18,411 nt of DNA. Origin: Conidiobolus incongruus B7586 (lineage: Eukaryota; Entomophthoromycota; Entomophthoromycetes; Entomophthorales; Conidiobolaceae). This document shows, one piece after another, positions 1 through 8,543 of the stretch (position 1 is the stretch's first letter; every line of letters begins with the position of its first letter). Position numbers and translations under genes: made by a program. Under the pieces are notes generated by a model. That model was not told where the DNA came from. It worked only from the letters and a program-made list of their open reading frames with translations, and searched no databases. The stretch lies in contig JNEM01006218.1 in the NCBI GenBank assembly GCA_000697335.1, positions 1-18,411 of the forward strand, written 5' to 3'.

Positions 1-535
1 GAGCGTCATTGAGGACACTGACACAGCCATTCTGTAGGCCAGATTGTGAAACATGATACCTACCAGCTGGGGTAAACTACCAATGATCAGATCTCTGGCT
101 ATTCGGCCTTGATCACTTGTAAATGGGGCTTTGTACAGAGCGACTAGACCAGCAGCAACAGTGGCGGCGTTAGGATCCGACATGCTAAAAGATGGAATCA
201 AGGAATATCAATAGGAACGGGTTTAGAAGGATTAGTGTAAAATGACTCAAGTGGAACTATAAGCAGTTACTTGAGTATACCAAAAGGGTTGGCTTTGGAT
301 GTAGGAAAAAGGTTTATTAATGTAGGAAAGTAAGGTAAGAGAGAGAGATCAAGAAGGGAGCCGAGCCCTTCTTATACTTAAGTGAAATATATAGGCATAA
401 GTATGCACGGATGAGTAACAGTGAGGTCACTCAGACGTGGACTGGTAAAATGTTGATAAGGCCTAATTTGGTTAATCAGGTACTTAATAGTGAATTGGAG
501 TGAAGAAAGGTATCAATTAGGTAGCAATCGTCACA
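1..535 (-). mobile_element. LTR-like repeat, copy 1 (runs off the left edge)
   Basis: This block matches 6799-7336 in the same orientation. Over the first 170 bases or so the copies agree at about nine bases in ten by eye; the rest shows several small insertions and deletions. Both copies stop agreeing just after the same terminal GTCACA, as expected for an LTR ending in CA, here read on the plus strand. By alignment about 23 bases of the far end lie outside the window. In minus orientation it carries a dyad (420-431), a TATA box (388-393), a pyrimidine-rich stretch and an open frame starting at 183 that leaves the window. It may be a solo LTR or the 5' LTR of an element continuing to the left; the window cannot tell. 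Superfamily not assigned. The divergence suggests an insertion that is not recent. Confidence 0.6.
388..431 (-). promoter_or_regulatory. TATA box and upstream dyad inside LTR copy 1
   Basis: TATATA lies at 388-393. A perfect inverted repeat, AGTGA-GG-TCACT, lies at 420-431, upstream of it in minus orientation. Both are kept in copy 2 with similar spacing (7204-7209 and 7237-7248). Shared promoter-like parts fit an LTR U3 region. Function is inferred from position and conservation only. Confidence 0.45.
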
Positions 536-943
536 GTTACTGTAAAAATGAAATAATTTAATGTTTTTCATTATACTTGATTAGCTTTTTGTTTTATTTC
601 ACAATTATATAAATAATCTTAATTGTCACAATATAATATCAACAATTTCAATGTGCGATTTGAGATATTCAAATATCTCACATATATTCAAAATATCTAT
701 CCTATTAAGGTAAATCAAAATGGACACAATATAAATCAAAACATTGTCAAGGTACATAAACAGCTGACAAATTCAAAGCTACTAATCTCATAATTTATGT
801 AATATACTCGTCTAAAAAATATTAAATAAATATAATTCATTCATTGATATCAAATAATAGAGTACAAAATTTCAGTTAATTTATTTATATTTACATTATA
901 TAAAATTCAATCCAAATTATATATTCAAAAGCAAAAAAGCTGA
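536..943. other. AT-rich spacer, no gene seen
   Basis: This interval lies between LTR copy 1 and the minus-strand gene debris. It is dense in short A and T runs and stop codons in all frames. I see no coding, RNA or repeat signal in it. Confidence 0.6.
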
Positions 944-1333
944 TCAAAAAACAAATTCCCAATTACAAGTTAAATCATAAATTATATTTTGGTTTATAGA
1001 GAATTTTATCGTTGCTAAGGGAGTGACCAATATATCAATCATTAATATTATAAGACTCCAGTTTGATTTTGTGGAACCAACTGTCGAATCTACAACAAAA
1101 GTATTGGCTTTATGACGACCACCCAGATAAGTTGCTTCGTATTCATCTCTAGTTTTAATTTCACTGATTGGAAGTCTTTTGAAATACACTTTAACTTCAT
1201 GCACTCTATCATAGTCACAAATTCCAAATCGAAGCCTTTTGGGATATTACTGCAGTATTCAATATCCTGGTTGAATGCCATAATCGCGAATTTTCTGATT
1301 TCATCAACACCTATACAATTGTTGAATGCAACA
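944..1333 (-). pseudogene. Remnant of an unrecognised protein gene
   Basis: Two overlapping minus-strand frames look coding in composition. The upstream one (about 1090-1333) contains GVDEIRKFAIMAFNQ and a Tyr-Cys pair. The downstream one (944 to about 1245) contains RFGICDYDRVHEVKVYF, then TYLGGRHKANTFVVDS. The likely coding phase switches near 1210-1245, so a single frameshift, or a missed tiny intron, separates them. A plausible splice acceptor (branch-like GCTAAT, then TTTGCTAG) ends at 1334, which suggests that this was an internal exon. The order of motifs (E-I-x-x-F-A near the start, Tyr-Cys, later a TFVVDS strand) faintly recalls the N-terminal part of secreted class-3 lipases. That is a guess. 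No complete domain or start exon is visible. Confidence 0.3.
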
Positions 1334-1377
1334 CTAGCAAATTAGCAAAATAGAAAATAATGTACTATACGATTTTA

Positions 1378-1757
1378 TCAGTATTCTAAAAGAATTAATG
1401 GAAGTAACTTCAATTCCTTGTAACAGCTCCCTAATGGTCCTAAATACTGACTATATGCTAATCCAGATCATTTTAAATTACTACATTAAAACTTTTTTTG
1501 AAAATTAAATTTTATCAGAATTAAGGCTGAGTAACTTCAATTTATCTCCATTCAAATTCATTTTAACGTGGCAAACCATTTAATAAAACTTTCAAATTCG
1601 TTAAATCATGAGTAGTTTTAATAGTTTTAAATATAAAATTGTTTGAATAATTCAATGAATCACTATTAAATATTCGAAGAGTTGTAACGTTCAAATTAAT
1701 ATTCATACATGAAGGTATCATTGTATAAATATATTGATTTTTTTTAATTCCAAACAA
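1378..1757 (-). pseudogene. Decayed leucine-rich-repeat (RNI/F-box-like) remnant
   Basis: Minus-strand pieces with leucine-rich-repeat spacing lie close together in different frames. At 1563-1757 the frame holds LNVTTLRIFNSDSLNYS and HDLTNLKVLLNGLP. Just downstream, near 1510-1560, is a piece with KLKLLSLNSDKI. At 1378-1467 is a piece with GSCYKELKLLPLILLE. The regular L-x-x-L-x-L pattern resembles RNI-like/F-box LRR proteins. The stops and frame changes between pieces make a working gene unlikely, although one or two short introns cannot be excluded. No F-box or start codon was identified. The ELKLL motif recurs in the remnant at 6394-6661. Confidence 0.4.
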
Positions 1758-1792
1758 AAATTGTAGATTGGATTTATTTCCTTGTTCTTGTC

Positions 1793-1818
1793 ATATATAT
1801 ATATATATATATATATAT
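1793..1818. repeat. (AT)13 microsatellite
   Basis: Thirteen uninterrupted AT units are visible. Sites like this are prone to length variation. Confidence 0.95.
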
Positions 1819-2484
1819 CCAATTTTGACTATCAAATAACCCAATATTGACAATATACTTCAACTATTCAATATTAGCTACATTGAAATAATAAAAATAT
1901 ATATATTAAACACTTATAAATAGGCTTTGCTATGACCATATGAAATGTCAAAAAATGAATATTTTAAAATAAGGAGACAAACTAAAAAATATGGAAGTTT
2001 TTACTTGAATTAATATTTAGATATTGAATCATCATTATAAGGATATCCTTTAATAAGTATAACTATTAGAAGGTAATCATATTTAGATGAGTATATTAGC
2101 TTTTATTATTATATTTACTTATCGATTAAATTGGTCTACACTATTTTTAATTTTTTTTGAAATTTTGATATAAAATTAAAATTCATATTCAAATCAAACT
2201 ATAAACAAAATATTAGGTGGAATGATTTTATATATAAACTATAATATTCTATAATGTGTAAACAATTCTCATTTTTTTATCCATTTTTAATTGTTAATTA
2301 TTAAATTGTTTAAATTAATCAAATTTTAATGTAAATTTTGAACCCATTCTTTTTATTTTAATAGATGATGTCATAAATTTTAATAAAATTATTATAAAAC
2401 AATTGTTAAATACTGAAATATTATCAATCAAAATCATTATCCTGACAAGCTATATATATTCATATAACAAATTTATATTAAAAG
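1819..2484. other. AT-rich spacer upstream of the PAAF1-like gene
   Basis: No open frame with coding character, RNA gene or repeat is visible. The promoter and 5' leader of the plus-strand gene starting at 2485 must lie at the right end, but I see no distinct element there beyond generally TA-rich sequence. Confidence 0.6.
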
Positions 2485-3855
2485 ATGATATCTCGTAATT
2501 TCCAGTCCATTTCACTACCTTACGACTGGCATTCTATTCTCACCGACGAATTAAAAGGTCAACATGAGGAAGGTGTGAATTGTTGGTGTAATATTTACGA
2601 ACCGAGTAACCTCCTTATTAATATTAGTATAACTTTATAATATTAATTAAGTAGTTAGATAAATCTACAATTTATGATAAATTATCAATAACTAAAAAAG
2701 GTGAGAATGAACTGCCACAAAGGTTGAAATTGGATTCGGGGTTTGAAGTGAATTGGAATAATAAAGTAAATATTCAATTAAATACTCAAATTGATAATTA
2801 ACAATAATTTAGTATGAATTAGAATTCAACTTCGATAAACCTATCAAGGTCCAAAGCTATAAAAAATTCTACGAAACTAATTTAAAATCCAACCACTTTG
2901 AACTCTCACCCCAAAAAGAATTACTAGTTGTAGGGGGTGACAATAGCAAATTGCAAATTTACTCCACTGAAGACTTTACACTCCGAAGAAGTTTGGAAGG
3001 CCATTTTGGAGATATTAATCACTGCAAATTTTTTCCAAGTGGCCAAGTCGTTTTGAGCTCGGGTTCGGATTTTATGTTGAAAATTTGGTCTGTCCTGGAT
3101 GGAGCTAACCCTGTTACACTCAAAGGACATACTAGGGGAGTAACGTGCAGTCAAATCGTCCAGAGGGGTTGAAATGTGCTGAGTTCTAGTTTGGATGGTA
3201 CTGTCAAGCTTTGGGAGTGTGGCACTTCCAAAGTTGTGAGAGATTTCAATTTGGATGCTGAAGCTGTGAATTGGATTTCGTTACTGTCTAATAGTTCGGA
3301 GATTGATAAGTATACTCCTGAAACATTGTCGAAGGAAGGTGTACAAGGTCATTGTGTCCTCAGTTGTAATAATGATGGCTCTTTCAGTCTGTTGGATTTG
3401 AAAGCTCCCAATCCTGTAAGTTTTGCATTGATATCTTAATCATCATTTTATTAACAATTGATTAGTTCTTAACCCATAAAGAAAATTCTATTTCTTTAAA
3501 TCGTAGTGCATTCCTTACCAAATCTCAATCTCAGCCTCAAATCGTCACTGGTGATATGGAAGGCAATATCCATCTACGAGACTTGAGATCACCCACCAAT
3601 ATTTTATTCACGTTCAAGAAGGACGATTACCCCATCATGAGTATTTTAGAAGCCAATGAAACTTCAGTCCAAGGTCCCAAACTTGTAGTAGGCCACAAAG
3701 ATGGCAGTATCAGTGATTTAATTGTGACATCAGAAGGTTTCCAACTAACTGACCAAAAATTTCTCAACGAACTTTATGGTTGCGTTGGTTTGGATTTAAC
3801 CCAAAGTGATAAAGTTTGGGCATTGGACGAAAAGGGTCATATTTATGTATTTTAA
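2485..3855 (+). CDS. PAAF1: PAAF1/Rpn14-like WD40 proteasome chaperone, with an in-frame TGA
   Basis: PAAF1 (yeast Rpn14) is a WD40 protein that binds proteasomal ATPases and guides assembly of the 19S regulatory particle. The exons I infer are 2485-2605, 2701-2765, 2813-3415 and 3466-3855. All junctions are GT-AG and keep frame, giving 392 codons, the length I recall for human PAAF1. Recognisable parts are the N-terminal YDWHSIL segment, the repeat with HCKFFPSGQVVLSSGSD and LKIWS, then SSSLDGTVKLWECG, and late in the protein DMEGNIHLRDLRSP. Codon 182 (3170-3172) is TGA where the family has Arg (RGRNV in human); the reading frame continues cleanly on both sides. One C-to-T change in CGA would explain it. 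It could be a recent null allele, a sequencing error, or a read-through or edited codon. The start ATG gives the conserved N-terminus. The neighbouring FHIP gene is convergent, 85 bases away. Confidence 0.85.
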
Positions 3856-3940
3856 TAAAAAATAAATTGAATATAATGACAAACTAAATCGATACTCTTG
3901 AACGAAAATCTTATCAAATTTTTATTATTTAATTATTTAT

Positions 3941-6150
3941 TTACATATTAATAAAACTGTCCCAACTATCTTCATCAGAAAAACTTTGATTGTCCACTTT
4001 GAAGCAGTGACTACGAATAACTAATGCAACCAAAACTTCCTTCAAAAATTCTGTGAGAATAGTCCACCTAACTTCATCTTTGCGCGAACTCTGCTTCAGT
4101 GTATCGTAACATGGGAACAAATTAGGTGGAAATTTGCCGTAGTCACCTTCAGACCCATAGCCCAGGAGTTGCTCCAGTATGGTTAGGGGTAGGAGATTGA
4201 GAAGACTGGAATAGATATGGGTGATCAGGAGCACCTCCATCGGATGAAAGTCGAACAGTTCGTTGAGCCATGTCAATATCAGAGGGATGAGTGGTAAGGG
4301 GATTACATTCGACTCGTCGATCAGATGAGACTCCTCGTTCTGGTGGATGAGATCTAGATGGTGTGACTGGTGATTAATCGAATTGGAATCGAATAAGATA
4401 TTCATAAAATGCTCGTCATGATTCGGAATTTCATTGGGTTCTAACTGGTGAAGTCCATCTAATAGGCATTGGCAGATGGGTTGTAATGGAGGTTGCCGAC
4501 TGTACATTGAGGAGTCCACCAACGTACTGCGAGTAGTCATTTGAATTTGGAAAAAGTGACCTAACTGGCCATTGTTCACTAGAGTTATAATTAAATTAAA
4601 ATAATGTAGATTTAAAGTGCTGGGAGTATCATTGGTGGGATTAGGTGTAATTAGTGAAGTTAAATGATGCAGAAATGGTGTCTGATTGTCGATCATTAGT
4701 CAATTGCATTTATATGTCAAATAAATTGATAATTACCTTAATGGGTTCAAACTTACCCAACAATACTCTTGACCACACGCGATATACCTGGAAGTGATGA
4801 GTAATTTGAATTAAATGAATTAAATAAGGTAATCGATGAGATGTCAATTCAGGACTAATACAACTATTAGTATCAGTAATAAATATAATATAATGGAAAT
4901 TACCTCGTAAATAAACTTGGAATCAGTACAGCTTTCAAAAAGTGTTGCTCAAATTGACTGATAACAGAATTCATTAATTCCTATAATAAATTAACAAACC
5001 ATTCCAACAGAAATTATTAATAAAATTTACTATTTTTTTCAACTTGTAACACAGTGCTACAATTTGATGCCACCATCTGAACAAGTACTCCAACCAACGG
5101 AAGTAATTCCCCTCCAACTGCTCCAATTTTCGCGTTTCGTGCTTCAATTTAAACGTATCGATGCTCTGAGGTTTAGGTGTCGAAATATTCGTAATTAATT
5201 TCAAATAATTTTCAATTGATTTATCCACCTAAATCTTATCATTAATATCTCCTATGTATCATATCATTTTAAACTATTTACAATGTTGCCAACAATTGTC
5301 TCCACTTCATTCGCATAATTCAACAGAATCAATTGCTTAATTCCAACCAAATTTAATTTTTCCAATTTTTGAAAATTAGTAATGAGGTTAGGTTCGTGAG
5401 GCTGATTTGGAGGCAACTGATTCAATAGAATTTCTAGGGGCAGAAATACTATCGGTATCTAAATTTGAATTAATTTTAGGATTGAGAGATATAAGATTTA
5501 GTTACTTTGACGGTAGTATTTTGAGCTAATCCCAACCATCTCACCAATTTACTTTGCTCTTTAATCTGTGGCATAACACTATAGTACCTTTGCAGAAGGT
5601 TTGTATATTTCATCATCAATTGGTACAGAATGGTCAGTTGATTGTTCTGGTTGAGTATTAAAGAAGGATCCTTGAAATATATCATAATCCTGGTATGCGT
5701 CATTAATAGCAGTGAATGGATCGATGCCGGCAAGTTGGGATCGTTAAGTGGCAAATTTGGAATAAATGGCAACGTCATTGTTAAGAAATCGACAATTGTG
5801 GTCATCATACCTTTAGGAGTCTAGACTAATTAATATAACTTATATATTGTAATAATTTGAGGACTTACATCACTTTTGCCATACCCTATCAAAATACTCA
5901 AACATCTTTCATTATTTAAAAATTCCGAAATGGTCCCTTCTTTCTTCCCGTTCATTTGGATTATTTTGCTAAGTATGTTGAGGTACTGAATTACCTGCGG
6001 GAGTTCAATTTGTTCAATGTGATTAATGTCATAGCATGTACTCAGTCTGTCCCAGCACCTCTGCAGTTGAATGTGAATCGGCTCGGACGTATTGATCCCG
6101 TTTTGGGCCTGAATTTTTGTAAATGTTTTTTTAACTAGCGATTGAAACAT
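3941..6150 (-). CDS. FHIP (FAM160/RAI16-like) protein, FTS-Hook-FHIP complex subunit
   Basis: FHIP proteins join FTS and Hook to couple early endosomes to dynein. The exons I infer, in transcript order, are 5869-6150, 5506-5820, 5282-5458, 5031-5228, 4904-4980, 4737-4863 and 3941-4681. Introns are 40-55 bases, all GT-AG, and every junction keeps frame, giving 638 residues (human FAM160B1 is about 765). Family features are the N-terminal helical segment with LNILSKIIQMN, then YGKSD joined to PKGMMTTIVDFLTM (residues about 90-110; compare LGKADCPPGMKQQ in animals). Next come FRWLEYLFRWWHQ and FEQHFLKAVLIPSLF (about 300-350), and a C-terminal part with LTWLNELFDFHP and FLKEVLVALVIRSHCF (about 527-618). 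The start at 6150 gives the usual MFxxL-like beginning. AATAAA signals on this strand lie at 3936-3941 and 3921-3926. No damage is seen. The family call is by motif order and partial memory alignment. Confidence 0.85.
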
Positions 6151-6393
6151 GGTCGATTCGTATTCATTTAATTACTGTTATTATATATATTATATTTAAT
6201 ATTACTAAGTTTTAAATATTTGTTAAATTATTATAAATTGATTATTGACAACTGTTATATGGCATATATATTATGCCAATTATCAACTTGAAAAAATCTC
6301 TAATTAAAAACAAATATATATTAATATATATATATATACTAAAGATATGATGATCCAGACTTTGAATTTATGCCATTTCGATTATGGGACTAT
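6151..6393. other. AT-rich intergenic upstream of FHIP
   Basis: This stretch holds the presumptive FHIP promoter. It includes a small perfect hairpin (GGCATA, 5-base loop, TATGCC, about 6261-6277) and an irregular TA-rich run near 6318-6340. Nothing else is recognised. Confidence 0.5.
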
Positions 6394-6661
6394 TTACCTC
6401 ACCCCGATTAAATTTAACTCTAACAGTTTTAATTCTCGAAATTCAATTCTTTTTCCTCCGTCATCCATGTTGTACAATTGGCAAAGATTAGATAAATTCG
6501 CATATTGGACTGGATAATGTAAATTGCGACATGTTGTGCTATTTTAAAAGAATGTAATATAAATCATAATGCTTGAAACTTGTTAATAATTGTTAAACTG
6601 TTTGCAAATTATGAAGATTGAAGGTATCAAAGAGAGAATTAGGTAACCAAGAGTAAATTAT
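6394..6661 (-). pseudogene. Short leucine-rich-repeat-like remnant
   Basis: Two minus-strand pieces look coding. The upstream piece (about 6600-6661) reads YSWLPNSLFDTFNLHNLQTV. The downstream piece (6394-6538) begins after a possible acceptor AG (6539-6540) and includes NLHYPVQYANLSNLCQLYN and FRELKLLELNLIG. The L-x-x-L-x-L spacing is typical of RNI-like/F-box LRR proteins. A GTTTAA...ATAG intron could lie between them, but the phases do not agree. No start codon or complete domain is visible. I read this as debris, or possibly the end of a longer lost gene now cut by the tRNA region. It shares the ELKLL motif with the remnant at 1378-1757. Confidence 0.3.
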
Positions 6662-6667
6662 GTGATT

Positions 6668-6672
6668 AAAAA
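6668..6672 (-). terminator. Pol III terminator of tRNA-Lys
   Basis: A run of five A on the plus strand is TTTTT in the transcript, 22 bases past the 3' end of the tRNA. It is a standard RNA polymerase III stop. Confidence 0.7.
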
Positions 6673-6694
6673 GTTTAACCACGAAGATTGCTAG

Positions 6695-6767
6695 CACCCA
6701 ACGTGGGGGTCGAACCCACAACCTTGAGATTAAGAGTCTCACGCTCTACCGATTGAGCTAGCCGGGC
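6695..6767 (-). tRNA. tRNA-Lys (anticodon CTT)
   Basis: The minus strand folds into a full 73-base cloverleaf without intron. The acceptor stem is GCCCGGC with GTTGGGT (three G-U pairs), the D arm GCTC/GAGC, and the anticodon stem TGAGA/TCTCA around loop CTCTTAA. The variable loop has 5 bases and the T arm is GTGGG/CCCAC with TTCGACC. The discriminator is G. The anticodon CTT reads AAG (Lys), and the whole closely follows eukaryotic tRNA-Lys-CTT. The internal A box (TAGCTCAATCGG) and B box (GGTTCGACC) are intact, so it should be transcribed by Pol III. An LTR-like element begins 8 bases upstream of its 5' end. Confidence 0.97.
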
Positions 6768-6775
6768 ATATTAGC

Positions 6776-7336
6776 TGTGTCACGGCTATTAGCCCTTGGA
6801 GTATCATCGAGGACACTGACACAGCCATTCTGTAGGCCAGATTGTGAAGCATGGCACCTACCAGCTGGGGTAAATTACCGATGATCAGTTCTCTGACCAT
6901 CCAGCCCTGATCACTTGTAGACGGAGCCTTGTAAAGTGCGACTAGACCAGCAGCAAAAGTGGCGGCGTTAGGATCCGGCATACTAAAAAGATGAAATCAC
7001 AAAATATCAATAGGAACGAATGTATAATGAATAATGGAAGATGACTCAAGTGGAACTATATACAGCTGCTTGAGTATACTAAATGGGAAGGTCTTGAGAG
7101 TAGGCAAAAGGTTTATTTGTGTAAAAATGGAGAGAAGTAAAAAAGAAAGGTAAAAAAGAGAGGGGTAAAAGAGGATGTGCCGACTCCTTATAACTAAGTG
7201 AAATATATAGGCATAAGTATGCAATGGCTGAGTAACAGTGAGGTCACTCGGACATGAACTGGTAAACTGTTGATAAGGCCTAATTTGGTTAATCAGGAAC
7301 TTGATAGTGAATTTGAGTAAGGTAGCAATTGTCACA
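6776..7336 (-). mobile_element. Solo LTR-like element, copy 2, beside tRNA-Lys
   Basis: This 561-base unit begins TGTGTCAC and ends TTGTCACA on the plus strand, so its ends form an imperfect inverted repeat of the TG...CA type usual for LTRs. It matches copy 1 (1-535). In minus orientation it has a dyad (7237-7248), a TATA box (7204-7209), a pyrimidine-rich stretch (about 7085-7190) and an open frame from 6981 to the far end of the element. No internal retroelement region adjoins it, so it reads as a solo LTR, a fossil that cannot move by itself. Its edge is 8 bases upstream of the tRNA, where integrases that target Pol III start sites place Ty3-like elements. I see no clear target-site duplication, so it may be old or my ends may be slightly wrong. 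A duplicated host 5' gene segment is the main alternative. Confidence 0.6.
7204..7248 (-). promoter_or_regulatory. TATA box and upstream dyad inside LTR copy 2
   Basis: TATATA at 7204-7209 and the perfect inverted repeat AGTGA-GG-TCACT at 7237-7248 match those in copy 1. Their survival in two diverged copies suggests they were functional promoter parts of the parent element. This is inference. Confidence 0.45.
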
Positions 7337-8543
7337 AATTTTATTTTTTGTATTGAAAGTCACTATTGTTATAATTAATTTCATTAATTATCTTAAATAT
7401 ATTTCTAATTATTCAGCATATAATTCTTTATCTTATTACTCTTTAATTAATTTTTTATTCTATATCATACTATATCCAATCACTAATTTTTCAAAAATCT
7501 TAATATCTTTATTCTTAATAATTCTATTTGATTAAATTTATTCCTTAAAAATCTGCTGTATTTCAATTAATTTCAAATTTTTATACCAAAAAATATATTT
7601 TGGTAATATATAGTCCAAATCTTAAAAACATATGACTCTCCTGCATCTAAACAATATTATAGAAAAATCATTATTTTAAAATCGAATCAAGTAATGCTGA
7701 TATTTTTGTTGAAATTTTAATCAATGAAAAGCATTTTAACTTTTTATATTGTACTACAAAAGAAAAAAAATACAAATTATTTCAGACAGATAATAATTGG
7801 CATGATAATGATATCAAATTCAAAATCCTTATTATTGTAAATTAATGTTATTGGATGATCTTATATATTAGAATTACTTTATAAAATTTGGGATATAGTT
7901 AATTATGATATTGATTTCAAATAACTACACGTTTGAGAATCCTTTCATATTTACAAAAACGATAACGATGTAATTATAAATTAAAAACCTTTTTAAAGCT
8001 TATTCAAAATGTCCATAAACTTTTTTATATTATCTTGTAATATATTCTGTCAATTTTCTTCAAAAATTCACCAATCATCCTATTGTCAATTGATTCTTAA
8101 TTCTCCAAACTAATTTTTCCAAGTCACATGTTTTAATCAATTGCCATTCTTAAAATCGAAAAATTTTATAAGGTAAATTAAAAGTTAGATGTAGTTAAAA
8201 AGGAAGATAATATAATTCTTAAATATTTAGGTATATTATAGCCATTATTAACAGAGAAAATTCCAATTTTAGTAATATATAATAAAAAACTACTAATTTA
8301 AAAAATAGTTAAATTATTGAATGATAACCTAATAAAAACAATGTCAAATAACAACTGGAATCAATAATCCAAATTAAATAATTGCATAACAATTTAAAAA
8401 TGATCAAATCCATTCGTCACCTTTTTAAAATAAAAAACCACATATTAAACAACTTTTTGAAATAATTATTTAAGTTGAAATTAAGAACTTCACAACAAAG
8501 TAACGATCACTTTTTTATCTCTTGATGATTATTATTACAAATT
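7337..8543. other. AT-rich spacer between LTR copy 2 and the kinase gene
   Basis: About 1.2 kb with no coding, RNA or repeat signal I can support. A 68-codon open frame near its left end is a low-complexity product of AT richness. The kinase promoter must lie in the right part. Confidence 0.6.

Noticed and set aside
3170-3172. Selenocysteine or a reassigned TGA codon
   Set aside because: The family residue is Arg, not Cys, and the other gene models in the window use TGG for Trp and contain no internal TGA.
6739-6981. 80-residue minus-strand protein ending inside the tRNA gene
   Set aside because: The last part is only read-through from the repeat into tRNA-Lys, so this is not a host gene of its own. 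It is described under the LTR-like element.
1-7336. Copies 1 and 2 as the two LTRs of one full-length element
   Set aside because: Everything between them is recognisable host sequence (PAAF1, FHIP, tRNA-Lys) with no retroelement parts.
7329-7535. 68-codon plus-strand open frame that looks like a membrane protein
   Set aside because: It is almost entirely I, L, F, Y, N and S from AT-rich DNA, overlaps the LTR end, and has no family resemblance. Treated as chance.
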